This document shows, one piece after another, positions 1-6,614 of a stretch of DNA of 7,576 bases. The notes below the pieces were generated by a model, which worked only from the letters and a program-made list of their open reading frames with translations, made no database searches and was not told where the DNA came from. Location of the stretch: positions 1 through 7,576 of the forward strand of contig CAJUTB010000058.1 in assembly GCA_910589315.1 (NCBI GenBank), in the 5' to 3' direction. Each line of letters starts with the position of its first letter. Position 1 is the first letter of the stretch. Both the position numbers and the translations under genes were made by a program. This stretch comes from an uncultured Oscillibacter sp. (GTDB taxonomy: Bacteria > Bacillota > Clostridia > Oscillospirales > Oscillospiraceae).

Positions 1-1752
1 AACACCAATACTTCCGCGCTGGCAAAGAACCTGGAAAAGCTGTCTTCCGGCTATAAGATCAACCGCGCAGGCGACGACGCCGCCGGTCTGGCAATTTCCG
101 AGAAGATGCGCGCGCAGATCACCGGCCTGAACGCCGCTCAGAAGAACGTTAAGGACGGCATCTCTCTCGTAAAGACCGCAGAAGGCGCGATGCAGGAAAT
201 CCAGGATATGCTCAACCGTATGGACTACCTGGCCACCCAGTCCGCCAACGGCACGTATGACAATCCCGTTGACCGTCTGAACCTGAACAAGGAAATGGAA
301 GCCCTCAAAACGGAAATCAACCGTATTGCGGACTCTGCCAACTTCAACGGTATCAACCTGCTGGACGGCTCCCTGGCCGATACGTCTGTTTCGAGTAAAG
401 ACGTGACCAACCTTACCGTTGGAACGGGCAGCAGCGTCTGCTCCCTGGCTCAGCTGCACAAGACCGTTAAGGCCGAGCAGAAGCCCTCTTTCCAGATCGA
501 CCTGAAGCAGGCGGTCCACGGCGCGATTGCAAGCGCGAGCATTGCGGCGGGCGGTACCTTTGCGATTAAGGTGAGCGTTGGCAGCGCATCCTTTACCATC
601 TCCATGAAGGTAAAGAACGCGGTTGCTGCGAGCGGTGTTATCAATGCGAACAATGTCGACTTTGCATCTGCCACCATTACCAACGGTGTAACAAACGGCG
701 TGGCAAGCCTTACCAGCGGCAACAGCTCGTCTGCATTCAAGGTTGAACTTGATAAGGGCGTCATGAAGTTCTCTCTGTCCTCCACTGCGGCGATCAAGGA
801 CTTCGACTCCAATATGGAAGTTACCATTACCGGCTCTGCCGTGACCTTTGGCACGCGGGTTTCCTACAACTGCATGACGCAGAATGTGGTAAACGGCGTC
901 AAGGCGCAGGCGGACCAGCTGGCGCATGGTCATATTAACCTGACCGCTGATGTAGTGAATCAGCTGGTTAACGGCGCTGAGCTGAAGATTGGAGATCAGT
1001 ATATCTCCTTTGATAAGGAAAGCACCGGCGTGGATGGCCAGAAGATCGGCATTAAGGACCTGCTGACGGACGGCAAGTTTGTGACGGAAGGCAGCGACGG
1101 CGCGAAGAACATCGCCGAGCTGGCCCGCCGCATCAGCGTGGCGGCTGCGGACAACAAGGCGTTTACCGTCGGTGTCGGCAGTTCTGGCGCGAGCATCGCC
1201 CTGCAGGAGAAGTTTGACTACCGCAAGGAGGGTGACGAATCCACCTATATCGACACGCAGGATCAGTTCAACGCACACGTTGGCATTGCTGTTGGCAAAG
1301 AGACTGGCACGAAGAAGGGCCTGACCCTGCAAATCGGCGATACCAGCGATGATTTCAACCGTCTGACGGTCAGCGTTGGCGATATGCACGTGAACAAGAT
1401 GGGCGTTGTGGACGAGACGACCGGCCAGGTGTCCGGCAAGACGATTGCGGACATCAACATCAAGACGCCCGAGGCCGCGAAAGAGGCCATCGACATCATC
1501 AAGGGCGCGATCAACTACGTGTCCGGCGTGCGCGGCGACCTGGGCGCAGTCCAGAACCGTCTGGAGCACACGGCGAACAACCTGTCCGTGATGGCGGAGA
1601 ACATCCAGGACGCCGAGTCCACCATCCGCGACACCGACATCGCCGAGGAAATGATGAGCTACACGAAGAACAACATCCTTGTGCAGTCCGCACAGGCGAT
1701 GCTGGCGCAGGCGAATGCAGTGCCTCAGGGCGTCCTGCAGCTGCTGGGCTAA
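1..1752 (+). CDS. Flagellin (filament structural protein), 5' partial
   Basis: The reading frame is open from base 1, so the start lies upstream. By comparison with typical flagellins only about 20 residues are missing, and the internal ATG at 106 is not the start. The 583 visible residues begin inside the conserved N-terminal D0/D1 region, with the hallmark stretch LEKLSSGYKINRAGDDAAGL near residues 11-30 and the coiled-coil heptads that follow to about residue 125. The C-terminal D1/D0 helices run from about residue 485 to the end (VRGDLGAVQNRLEHTANNL; final AQANAVPQGVLQLLG). Residues about 130-480 form a long variable centre rich in Ser, Thr, Ala, Gly and Val, typical of surface-exposed D2/D3 domains and of O-linked modification, although sites cannot be predicted from sequence. 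The protein is exported through the flagellar type III system and polymerises into the filament. Two cysteines (visible residues 147 and 291) are unusual for flagellin. The central part favours GCG, AGC and ATT codons more than the ends do. Identification is very secure. Confidence 0.97.
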   Translation, partial: NTNTSALAKNLEKLSSGYKINRAGDDAAGLAISEKMRAQITGLNAAQKNVKDGISLVKTAEGAMQEIQDMLNRMDYLATQSANGTYDNPVDRLNLNKEMEALKTEINRIADSANFNGINLLDGSLADTSVSSKDVTNLTVGTGSSVCSLAQLHKTVKAEQKPSFQIDLKQAVHGAIASASIAAGGTFAIKVSVGSASFTISMKVKNAVAASGVINANNVDFASATITNGVTNGVASLTSGNSSSAFKVELDKGVMKFSLSSTAAIKDFDSNMEVTITGSAVTFGTRVSYNCMTQNVVNGVKAQADQLAHGHINLTADVVNQLVNGAELKIGDQYISFDKESTGVDGQKIGIKDLLTDGKFVTEGSDGAKNIAELARRISVAAADNKAFTVGVGSSGASIALQEKFDYRKEGDESTYIDTQDQFNAHVGIAVGKETGTKKGLTLQIGDTSDDFNRLTVSVGDMHVNKMGVVDETTGQVSGKTIADINIKTPEAAKEAIDIIKGAINYVSGVRGDLGAVQNRLEHTANNLSVMAENIQDAESTIRDTDIAEEMMSYTKNNILVQSAQAMLAQANAVPQGVLQLLG

Positions 1753-1799
1753 TTTCCAGACAGTACCGCAAAGGCGCAATCAACGTAACAGCAATGAGA

Positions 1800-1828
1800 G
1801 GGGCGGGCCTCGGCCCGCCCCCTTTTTT
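1800..1828 (+). terminator. Rho-independent terminator after flagellin
   Basis: A perfect 9-bp GC-only stem (1800-1808 paired with 1813-1821) with a four-base CTCG loop is followed after one C by six T residues (1823-1828). It sits 47 bases after the flagellin stop codon. The T tract ends 17 bases before the start of the next gene, which leaves no space for a promoter downstream of the hairpin. Confidence 0.95.
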
Positions 1829-1833
1829 ATGCG

Positions 1834-1840
1834 GAAAGGA
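1834..1840 (+). promoter_or_regulatory. Ribosome binding site of the sulfotransferase-like gene
   Basis: The purine run GAAAGGA lies five bases ahead of the ATG at 1846, immediately downstream of the terminator T tract. It supports this start codon and shows that the gene has its own translation signal although no separate promoter is visible. Confidence 0.7.
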
Positions 1841-1845
1841 CGCCC

Positions 1846-3855
1846 ATGAAACCGATTGAAATCGCACGGAAATTGGCCGCCATGGGCGGCACAGAGGACG
1901 CCGTCAAGGCGTATCAAATCGTAATCGCACAGGGAGGGGAACCCGGCGAGCTGCTGGAAGCGGCGGCATATAACCTGCAATACGGCGGGGATTATCAGAT
2001 TTCCTATACGGTGTTTACCAAGCTGTTCAACGAGGGCCACTTCCGGGAGGACATTCTGCCCCTGATGATCAAAGTCTTCTACGAACCAAACATCAAGCTG
2101 CTGCAAGGGCGATACGAGCGCAATTGCAAACTGCTGAAAAAATATCCATACATCTTTCGGAAGGACTTCCTTCCGTTTGAGGACCTGCCCTTCTGCTTCT
2201 TCCCCTACGACGATCAAAACGGCTACGTGCCGTTCTATCCGGAGGAGGAGCGGTTTGGGAACTATATCAACTTCAAAAATCCCGTCGTCAGCCGGAACTT
2301 TTTCAAGGATTTGGAAAAGCCCATTCTGGCCCATGACGTTTACAGCCAGTATGAACTGGAATATTTACAGGATAATGTGCGGAAAAGCGAGGATATTGGC
2401 CGGGAAAACCACATATACCTCCACTATTCCGACTGGAAAACCTTCTGCACGCATTTGCAGTGCCTGAACCTGAAACCGCTGCTGGAAGACGAAAAATTCG
2501 TGTTTCTGCTGGAAGACGAGGCGGAGCAGTACCCCATTGATTTCCGGGCGCGGTTCGGGATAGATTACAGTCAGTATTCATTGCAGCCGGTACGGCTGCG
2601 GGAAATCAACCGCTTGATCTGGCACACCCAGCTGTCCACCCACAACGGCGGCGACTTTTTCAACGAAATCTTCGACTCACATCCGAATCTGCTGGTTATG
2701 CCGTCCATCATGATGTCCAACGCGAAGGAAATTGTGGACAATCTGCGGGAGGGCTTTGAAAACGCCCAGACATTGAAGCAGGCGATGGAAAGCTATGCGT
2801 CGTGGAACAATCCGCGGGTGGTGGAGGAGCTGTATCGGATGAAAGGCCGTACAGATAAAGACTTTTTGGTGGCGTTTTACCTGCAAAGCGAGACGGCGAC
2901 TGCGGGCCTGGACCCGGCGTCTCGGATTGCGCCGGCGGTGTTTTTCCAGCCCCACTTCTCCAACATCGTGTATTCGCTGTCCGTGGAAGAAAAGAGCGGG
3001 AAGACGGTTTTACATGCAGGAACCTACGAAGAAATCCGGAAATCAGCCATTTTCCGCCATTTCAAATATATTAAGACCTTCACACCCATGCGCCGGTTTA
3101 CTACCAGCCACGGCGCGACGGTGAAGTTTATGTATTGGAGCGCAACAAACGCGAACGACAGCGAAAACGCGGACAGCACAACAGTGGTGAGTGACGCAAT
3201 TTCGGAGCGTATCTTCAACCGCAGCTTCCTGATCGACCCGGACGACCGGCTGTACAAGGACAGCATTCTGGTTCGTTTCGAGGATGGCAAGCTGAATCCA
3301 AAAGCGGTGTTCACGGCTCTTGCGGCGTTTCTGGATTTGCCATATACAGAGAGTATGACCTACTGTTCGGAGAATGGGAAACTGGACCCGCACCCGGAGA
3401 CGAAGGGCTTCGACCTTGCGCCGGTTTATAAGACGTATGACGAATATATTAACGATTCGGAACGGTATTTTATCGAGTATTTCCTGCGGGATGCGTACGA
3501 ATATTATGGATATGATTTCCAGTATTACGACGGCGCGCCGGTGGATGAGGAGAAGATCCGGGAGCTGATTGCAGGCTTTACAACGGTAAACCATTTCATC
3601 CGCGAGACGTGGATGAAAGTGTTTGAAAAGGCGAAGGTGTCGGTGAACGGGGAACGCGTCAACGAGGAGACAGAACACAGCATTCAGCTTCAGATGCTGG
3701 ATGAACAAATGGAAAAATTCGATATAAACCGCTTATCCAACGCAAAAATTCTGATGCGCGGCCTGCGGTTTGTGAACAAGCGGAGTCAGCCCCTGCGGAT
3801 GATGAAGAAGCTGGAGCTGGACTCGTCGCTGCTGGAACAGCCGCTGTACCATTAA
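1846..3855 (+). CDS. Large sulfotransferase-like protein of a flagellin-linked operon
   Basis: This 669-residue protein has no signal peptide or membrane segment and is probably cytoplasmic. Residues 1-100 are helical and TPR-like. Residues about 100-250 are unrecognised and rich in aromatic and acidic residues. Residues about 255-555 resemble a sulfotransferase domain. HTQLSTHNGGDFFNEIFDSHPNL (residues 260-282; shown as the loop around S264-D270 and the DSHPN at 277-281) sits where the 5'-phosphosulfate loop and its following DSHPN helix occur. KTFTPMRRFTTSH (410-422) sits where the RDPR...S 3'-phosphate strand occurs. ILVRFEDGKLNPKAVF (474-489) matches the late VRYEDL..P signature before a FL-(D/G)-LP segment. 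A helical tail follows. The usual basic residue in the first loop and the RD pair in the second appear replaced, so PAPS use is uncertain. Sulfotransferases are usually 250-350 residues, so the N-terminal half is extra. The location between flagellin and a kinase suggests it modifies flagellin or its glycan. A divergent glycosyl- or other group transferase is an alternative. Confidence 0.65.
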   Translation: MKPIEIARKLAAMGGTEDAVKAYQIVIAQGGEPGELLEAAAYNLQYGGDYQISYTVFTKLFNEGHFREDILPLMIKVFYEPNIKLLQGRYERNCKLLKKYPYIFRKDFLPFEDLPFCFFPYDDQNGYVPFYPEEERFGNYINFKNPVVSRNFFKDLEKPILAHDVYSQYELEYLQDNVRKSEDIGRENHIYLHYSDWKTFCTHLQCLNLKPLLEDEKFVFLLEDEAEQYPIDFRARFGIDYSQYSLQPVRLREINRLIWHTQLSTHNGGDFFNEIFDSHPNLLVMPSIMMSNAKEIVDNLREGFENAQTLKQAMESYASWNNPRVVEELYRMKGRTDKDFLVAFYLQSETATAGLDPASRIAPAVFFQPHFSNIVYSLSVEEKSGKTVLHAGTYEEIRKSAIFRHFKYIKTFTPMRRFTTSHGATVKFMYWSATNANDSENADSTTVVSDAISERIFNRSFLIDPDDRLYKDSILVRFEDGKLNPKAVFTALAAFLDLPYTESMTYCSENGKLDPHPETKGFDLAPVYKTYDEYINDSERYFIEYFLRDAYEYYGYDFQYYDGAPVDEEKIRELIAGFTTVNHFIRETWMKVFEKAKVSVNGERVNEETEHSIQLQMLDEQMEKFDINRLSNAKILMRGLRFVNKRSQPLRMMKKLELDSSLLEQPLYH

Positions 3856-3873
3856 ATGGAAGGATAACAAAGA

Positions 3874-4410
3874 ATGAGCGAAAAAGGAACGGTCTATTTC
3901 TTCACCGGCCTGGCTGGAGCGGGAAAGACGACGATTGGCGGGCTGTTTTATCAGCGGCTGAGGGAGAAACGGCCGGATGCGGTATTGATTGACGGCGACC
4001 AGGCCCGCACACAGGCGGGACACAGCACGTCGGATGGAAAAGTGTTGCTGGAAGACCGGTATACGACGGAGGCGCGGAAAGCGGGGGCATGGGGAACGTT
4101 CCAGGGCTGCCGCAGCATGGCGGAGCAGGGAAAGGACGTTGTGGTATGCAGCATCTCCATGTATACGGAAGTTCGCGCCTGGAACCGTGAAAACATTGAA
4201 AACTACCGGGAAATCTACCTGAAGGTGACGCCGGAGACGCTGTATAAGCGGGACCAGAAGAAGCTGTATTCGACGAAAGCGAAGAATGTAGTAGGCGTGG
4301 ACCTGCCGTGGGACGAGCCGGGACATTCCAATATTGTAATTCAAAATGACGGGCATGAATCGCCGGAGGAAATCGTTGACCGGCTGTTTCATTTTTTTGA
4401 GTTGGAGTAG
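3874..4410 (+). CDS. Adenylylsulfate kinase-like (CysC-family) P-loop kinase
   Basis: This 178-residue protein is close to the normal size of a bacterial APS kinase. The Walker A loop GLAGAGKTT covers residues 12-20. The family-typical IDGDQAR motif is at 39-45, and the C-terminal part YKRDQKKLY followed by GVDLPWDEP (residues 124-149) matches the KRDPKGLY...GIDSPYEAP region of CysC. True APS kinases phosphorylate the 3'-OH of adenylylsulfate to give PAPS, the donor for sulfotransferases, which would suit the gene upstream. However, the two Phe positions known to clamp the APS adenine (the GFS and FTG segments) seem to be absent: the second reads NVVGVD. Related CysC-like kinases in glycan clusters, such as Cj1415 of Campylobacter, act on cytidine diphosphoramidate instead. 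GGAAGGA at 3858-3864 precedes the ATG by nine bases and the gap to the gene upstream is 18 bases, so the two are almost surely cotranscribed. Family assignment is firm; the substrate is open. Confidence 0.85.
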   Translation: MSEKGTVYFFTGLAGAGKTTIGGLFYQRLREKRPDAVLIDGDQARTQAGHSTSDGKVLLEDRYTTEARKAGAWGTFQGCRSMAEQGKDVVVCSISMYTEVRAWNRENIENYREIYLKVTPETLYKRDQKKLYSTKAKNVVGVDLPWDEPGHSNIVIQNDGHESPEEIVDRLFHFFELE

Positions 4411-4419
4411 GAGGCGGGG

Positions 4420-5232
4420 ATGAGCTGCAAAGCGGATTTGCATACGCACAGCACAGCGTCCGACGGACAATACGCCCCGGCAGAACTGGCGAAACTGGTG
4501 AAGAAGCGCGGGGCAGAGACGTGGGCGTTGACGGACCATGACAGCGTGGATGGCGTGGAGGAAGCGAAAGCGGCTGGCAGGGCATTGGGCCTGCGCGTAA
4601 TCCAGGGCGTGGAGCTGAGCGCAGACGACTATTTGAATCTCCATATTCTGGGTTACGGATTTTCCGCGCCAACGATGCAAAGCTGGCTGGATAGCTTGAA
4701 AAGCGGACGAAATGACCGCAAGTACCGTATCCGGGATTTTCTGCGGTCGAAGGGCCTGGAAATCCCGCTGGACGAGGTGGATGCGGAGGCCGCAGGCGGC
4801 TCGATAGGCCGCCCGCATTTTGCGATGGTAATGTTGAAGCACGGGATGGTGGCCACGCGCAAAGAGGCGTTTGACCGGTACTTGGACACGCCGGAGTTCC
4901 AGAAGATTGAAAAGGGCACGAAGCCCAGCGCACAGGAATGTGTGGAGCGGATTAAAGCGGCAGGCGGGAAAGTTTCGCTGGCGCATCCCTATCAGATTGT
5001 TCTGGAAAAAGAGAGCTTGGAGGATTTAACCCAGCGTTTGACTGGTTATGGATTGGACGCTGTCGAGTGTTATTATCCGCAGCATACGCCGGAGCAGACG
5101 GCGGAATATCTGCGTTTGGCGGAGAAATACGGTCTGCATATCACGGGCGGCAGCGATTTCCACGGCGAGAAAAACAAGCCCAATAACCCCCTCGCGGCCT
5201 GGGATTTGGACCTGGAGTGGCTTTTCGAATGA
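4420..5232 (+). CDS. PHP-domain phosphoesterase (YciV/TrpH-like)
   Basis: This 270-residue metal-dependent phosphoesterase shows the full PHP set: DLHTHS with H8 and H10, LTDHDS with D39-H40-D41, GVELS with E65, GRPHFA with H133, LAHPY with H189, and GGSDFHG with D246 and H248. These residues bind a trinuclear metal site in the family. The layout, with a helical insertion at about residues 85-170 between the metal motifs, is that of the YciV/TrpH group. Members of that group hydrolyse the 3'-phosphate of nucleoside 3',5'-bisphosphates such as pAp, or degrade short RNA. pAp is the by-product of PAPS-dependent sulfotransferases, so the gene would fit a sulfation module as the recycling enzyme. 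Alternatively it removes phosphate from a sugar or polyol intermediate. TAGGAGG at 4408-4414 includes the stop codon of the kinase gene and sits five bases before the ATG, which implies translational coupling. Confidence 0.88.
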   Translation: MSCKADLHTHSTASDGQYAPAELAKLVKKRGAETWALTDHDSVDGVEEAKAAGRALGLRVIQGVELSADDYLNLHILGYGFSAPTMQSWLDSLKSGRNDRKYRIRDFLRSKGLEIPLDEVDAEAAGGSIGRPHFAMVMLKHGMVATRKEAFDRYLDTPEFQKIEKGTKPSAQECVERIKAAGGKVSLAHPYQIVLEKESLEDLTQRLTGYGLDAVECYYPQHTPEQTAEYLRLAEKYGLHITGGSDFHGEKNKPNNPLAAWDLDLEWLFE

Positions 5233-5244
5233 GGAGAAAACACT

Positions 5245-5907
5245 ATGCAGTTTGAGTTAATGGCGTCGATGATGTGCGCGAACTATGGGAACCTGGAAGA
5301 AGAAGTGCGGGATTTGGAAGCTGGCGGCATCGACTCATTCCATATCGACATCATGGACGGACGGTTTGTAGCGAATTTTGCGATGTCGCTGAACGATATG
5401 CGGTACATAGCGCAAACCACCTCGAAGCCGTTGGATGTCCATTTGATGATTGAGCATCCCAATAACCGGATAGGACTGTTTTTGAAGAACCTGCGCCCGG
5501 GCGATACCGTGTACATTCACCCGGAAGCGGAATATCATCCTTCAACAACGCTTCAGGCGATCATCGACGCGGGAATGATTCCTGGCATTGCCATCAATCC
5601 CGGTACATCCGTGGAGACGATCACGGAAATGCTTCGGATTGTGAAAAAGGTACTGGTGATGTCAGTCAATCCCGGCAATGCGGGCCAGATGTTTCTTCCG
5701 TATGTTGGGAAAAAGATCACGCGTCTGCTGGCAATCAAAGAGGACATGGATTTTGAAATCTACTGGGACGGGGCGTGCAGTGCGGATAAGATTCTGGAAT
5801 ACGCGCCGAAGGGTGTGAGCGGATTCGTGCTGGGCACATCGCTGCTGTTTGGCCGCGGGCGGCCCTATGGAGAGATTTTGCAGGACATTCGGGAGCTGAA
5901 ATTCTGA
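5245..5907 (+). CDS. Ribulose-phosphate 3-epimerase-like protein
   Basis: The 220-residue length is normal for the family, a TIM barrel that interconverts D-ribulose 5-phosphate and D-xylulose 5-phosphate. Visible motifs: HIDIMDGRFV at 33-42 (metal ligands H33 and D35, MDG signature), DVHLMIEHP at 64-72 (H66), GIAINPGTS at 114-122, MSVNPGNAGQMF at 139-150 (phosphate loop and product grip), and WDGAC at 174-178, with D175 as the likely catalytic acid and ligand. The last motif is usually VDGG(I/V), and the N-terminal segment SMMCANYGNL departs from the usual SILSADF. It is therefore a divergent paralogue rather than the housekeeping pentose-phosphate enzyme. AGGAG at 5232-5236 overlaps the preceding stop. 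Followed by a cytidylyltransferase and a polyol dehydrogenase, it probably supplies a specific ketopentose (or ketohexose) phosphate for CDP-polyol synthesis. The exact substrate cannot be read from the sequence. Confidence 0.85.
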   Translation: MQFELMASMMCANYGNLEEEVRDLEAGGIDSFHIDIMDGRFVANFAMSLNDMRYIAQTTSKPLDVHLMIEHPNNRIGLFLKNLRPGDTVYIHPEAEYHPSTTLQAIIDAGMIPGIAINPGTSVETITEMLRIVKKVLVMSVNPGNAGQMFLPYVGKKITRLLAIKEDMDFEIYWDGACSADKILEYAPKGVSGFVLGTSLLFGRGRPYGEILQDIRELKF

Positions 5908-6614
5908 TGAATATTGCGCTGGCGCTGTCGGGCGGGAGCGGAACGCGTCTGGGTTCAGAGCTTCCCAAACAGTATTGGACAATTGCGGAGAAACCGGTGA
6001 TTGTGCATACATTGGAGCAGTTTGAGCGGTTTGAGTCGGTGGAAGGCGTAATTTGCGTGGCGGCGCAGGAGTGGAGCGAGCAGATCTGGGATTGGAAAAA
6101 GGCGTATGGTCTTTCCAAACTCTGGGAGATTGCGCCGGCCGGCGCAGACCGTCAGCAGTCGATTCGAAACGGGCTTCTGGCGGCGAAAGGGTTCGTGCAG
6201 GGAGAAGACGCAGGCGTGATTGTGCAGGATGCGGCGCGGCCTTTAACTTCGCAGGACCTTCTGAGAAGGCTGACAGATGGTCTGAAAGAAGCGGAAGCAG
6301 TGATGCCGGTTTTGCCGGTAACGGACACGACGTACACCAGCCGGGACGGGCAATGGGTGGACGGACTGCTGGACCGGCGTACGCTTTTTGCGGGACAGGC
6401 GCCGGAGGCGTTCCGCTATCGGCCCTACTTAAAGCTCTATGAGGAAACGCCGGATGAGATTCTGCGTTCCATGAGCGGGAGCTGCCAGCTGCCGTACAGC
6501 AGGGGCTGGAAGGTGAAGATGGTGCCGGGCGACCCGGAAAATATCAAGATTACATATGCTGCGGATTTGAAAGCGTGCGAGAGGAAACTGTTGGAAAGGG
6601 AGGGAGCGGTTTGA
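5907..6614 (+). CDS. IspD/TarI-family CTP:polyol-phosphate cytidylyltransferase
   Basis: This 235-residue protein matches the length of IspD and TarI. The CTP-binding loop LSGGSGTRLG is at residues 7-16, with R14 and the K21 of PKQ at the spacing of the catalytic Arg/Lys pair. AGADRQQSIRNGL (78-90) contacts nucleotide in the family. VIVQDAARP (104-112) replaces the usual VHDAARP, with Gln in place of His. PVTDTTY, LFAGQAPEAF and PGDPENIKITYAADL complete the fold. These enzymes transfer CMP from CTP to methylerythritol 4-phosphate (IspD) or to ribitol 5-phosphate (TarI). The neighbouring epimerase and polyol dehydrogenase favour a CDP-polyol product such as CDP-ribitol or CDP-arabinitol over isoprenoid synthesis. 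The start codon overlaps the preceding stop (TGATG, one base shared) with GGGAG at 5891-5895. Family is secure; the polyol is inferred. Confidence 0.85.
   Translation: MNIALALSGGSGTRLGSELPKQYWTIAEKPVIVHTLEQFERFESVEGVICVAAQEWSEQIWDWKKAYGLSKLWEIAPAGADRQQSIRNGLLAAKGFVQGEDAGVIVQDAARPLTSQDLLRRLTDGLKEAEAVMPVLPVTDTTYTSRDGQWVDGLLDRRTLFAGQAPEAFRYRPYLKLYEETPDEILRSMSGSCQLPYSRGWKVKMVPGDPENIKITYAADLKACERKLLEREGAV
6595..6606 (+). promoter_or_regulatory. Ribosome binding site for the TTG-started dehydrogenase
   Basis: The purine run AAAGGGAGGGAG ends four bases before the TTG at 6611-6613. It supports this non-ATG start, which overlaps the upstream stop in a TTGA junction. No ATG in the right frame near the start would keep the conserved N-terminal strand. 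Confidence 0.75.

Noticed and set aside
661..722. Short tandem repeat-like TNGVTNGV coding stretch in flagellin
   Set aside because: Only two imperfect copies of a few codons are present, which is common in low-complexity flagellin domains and not evidence of a functional repeat.
106..1752. ATG at 106 as the flagellin start
   Set aside because: The frame is open to base 1 and encodes the conserved flagellin N-terminal helix upstream of this ATG, so the real start is outside the window.
1753..1845. A sigma-28 type promoter for the downstream operon
   Set aside because: I looked for TAAA and GCCGATAA-like boxes in the gap and in the flagellin 3' end and found no convincing pair.
1780..2334. 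Minus-strand open frame reading across the flagellin terminator
   Set aside because: It runs through the terminator hairpin and opposite the sulfotransferase-like gene, with no recognisable domain or conserved context.
3902..4933. Second minus-strand open frame (343 codons) over the same region
   Set aside because: Its composition is dominated by Pro, Ser and Arg, it overlaps another shadow frame and two real genes, and it has no motif.
3733..4986. Long open frame on the minus strand (417 codons)
   Set aside because: It lies opposite the kinase and PHP genes, which have clear family motifs. Its translation is rich in Arg, Pro, Leu and His with no recognisable domain, as expected for an antisense shadow of GC-rich codons.
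5907..6614. Housekeeping IspD of the MEP isoprenoid pathway
   Set aside because: The family allows it, but the neighbours are a ketose-phosphate epimerase and a polyol dehydrogenase and there is no IspF or other MEP gene, so a polyol-phosphate substrate is more likely.
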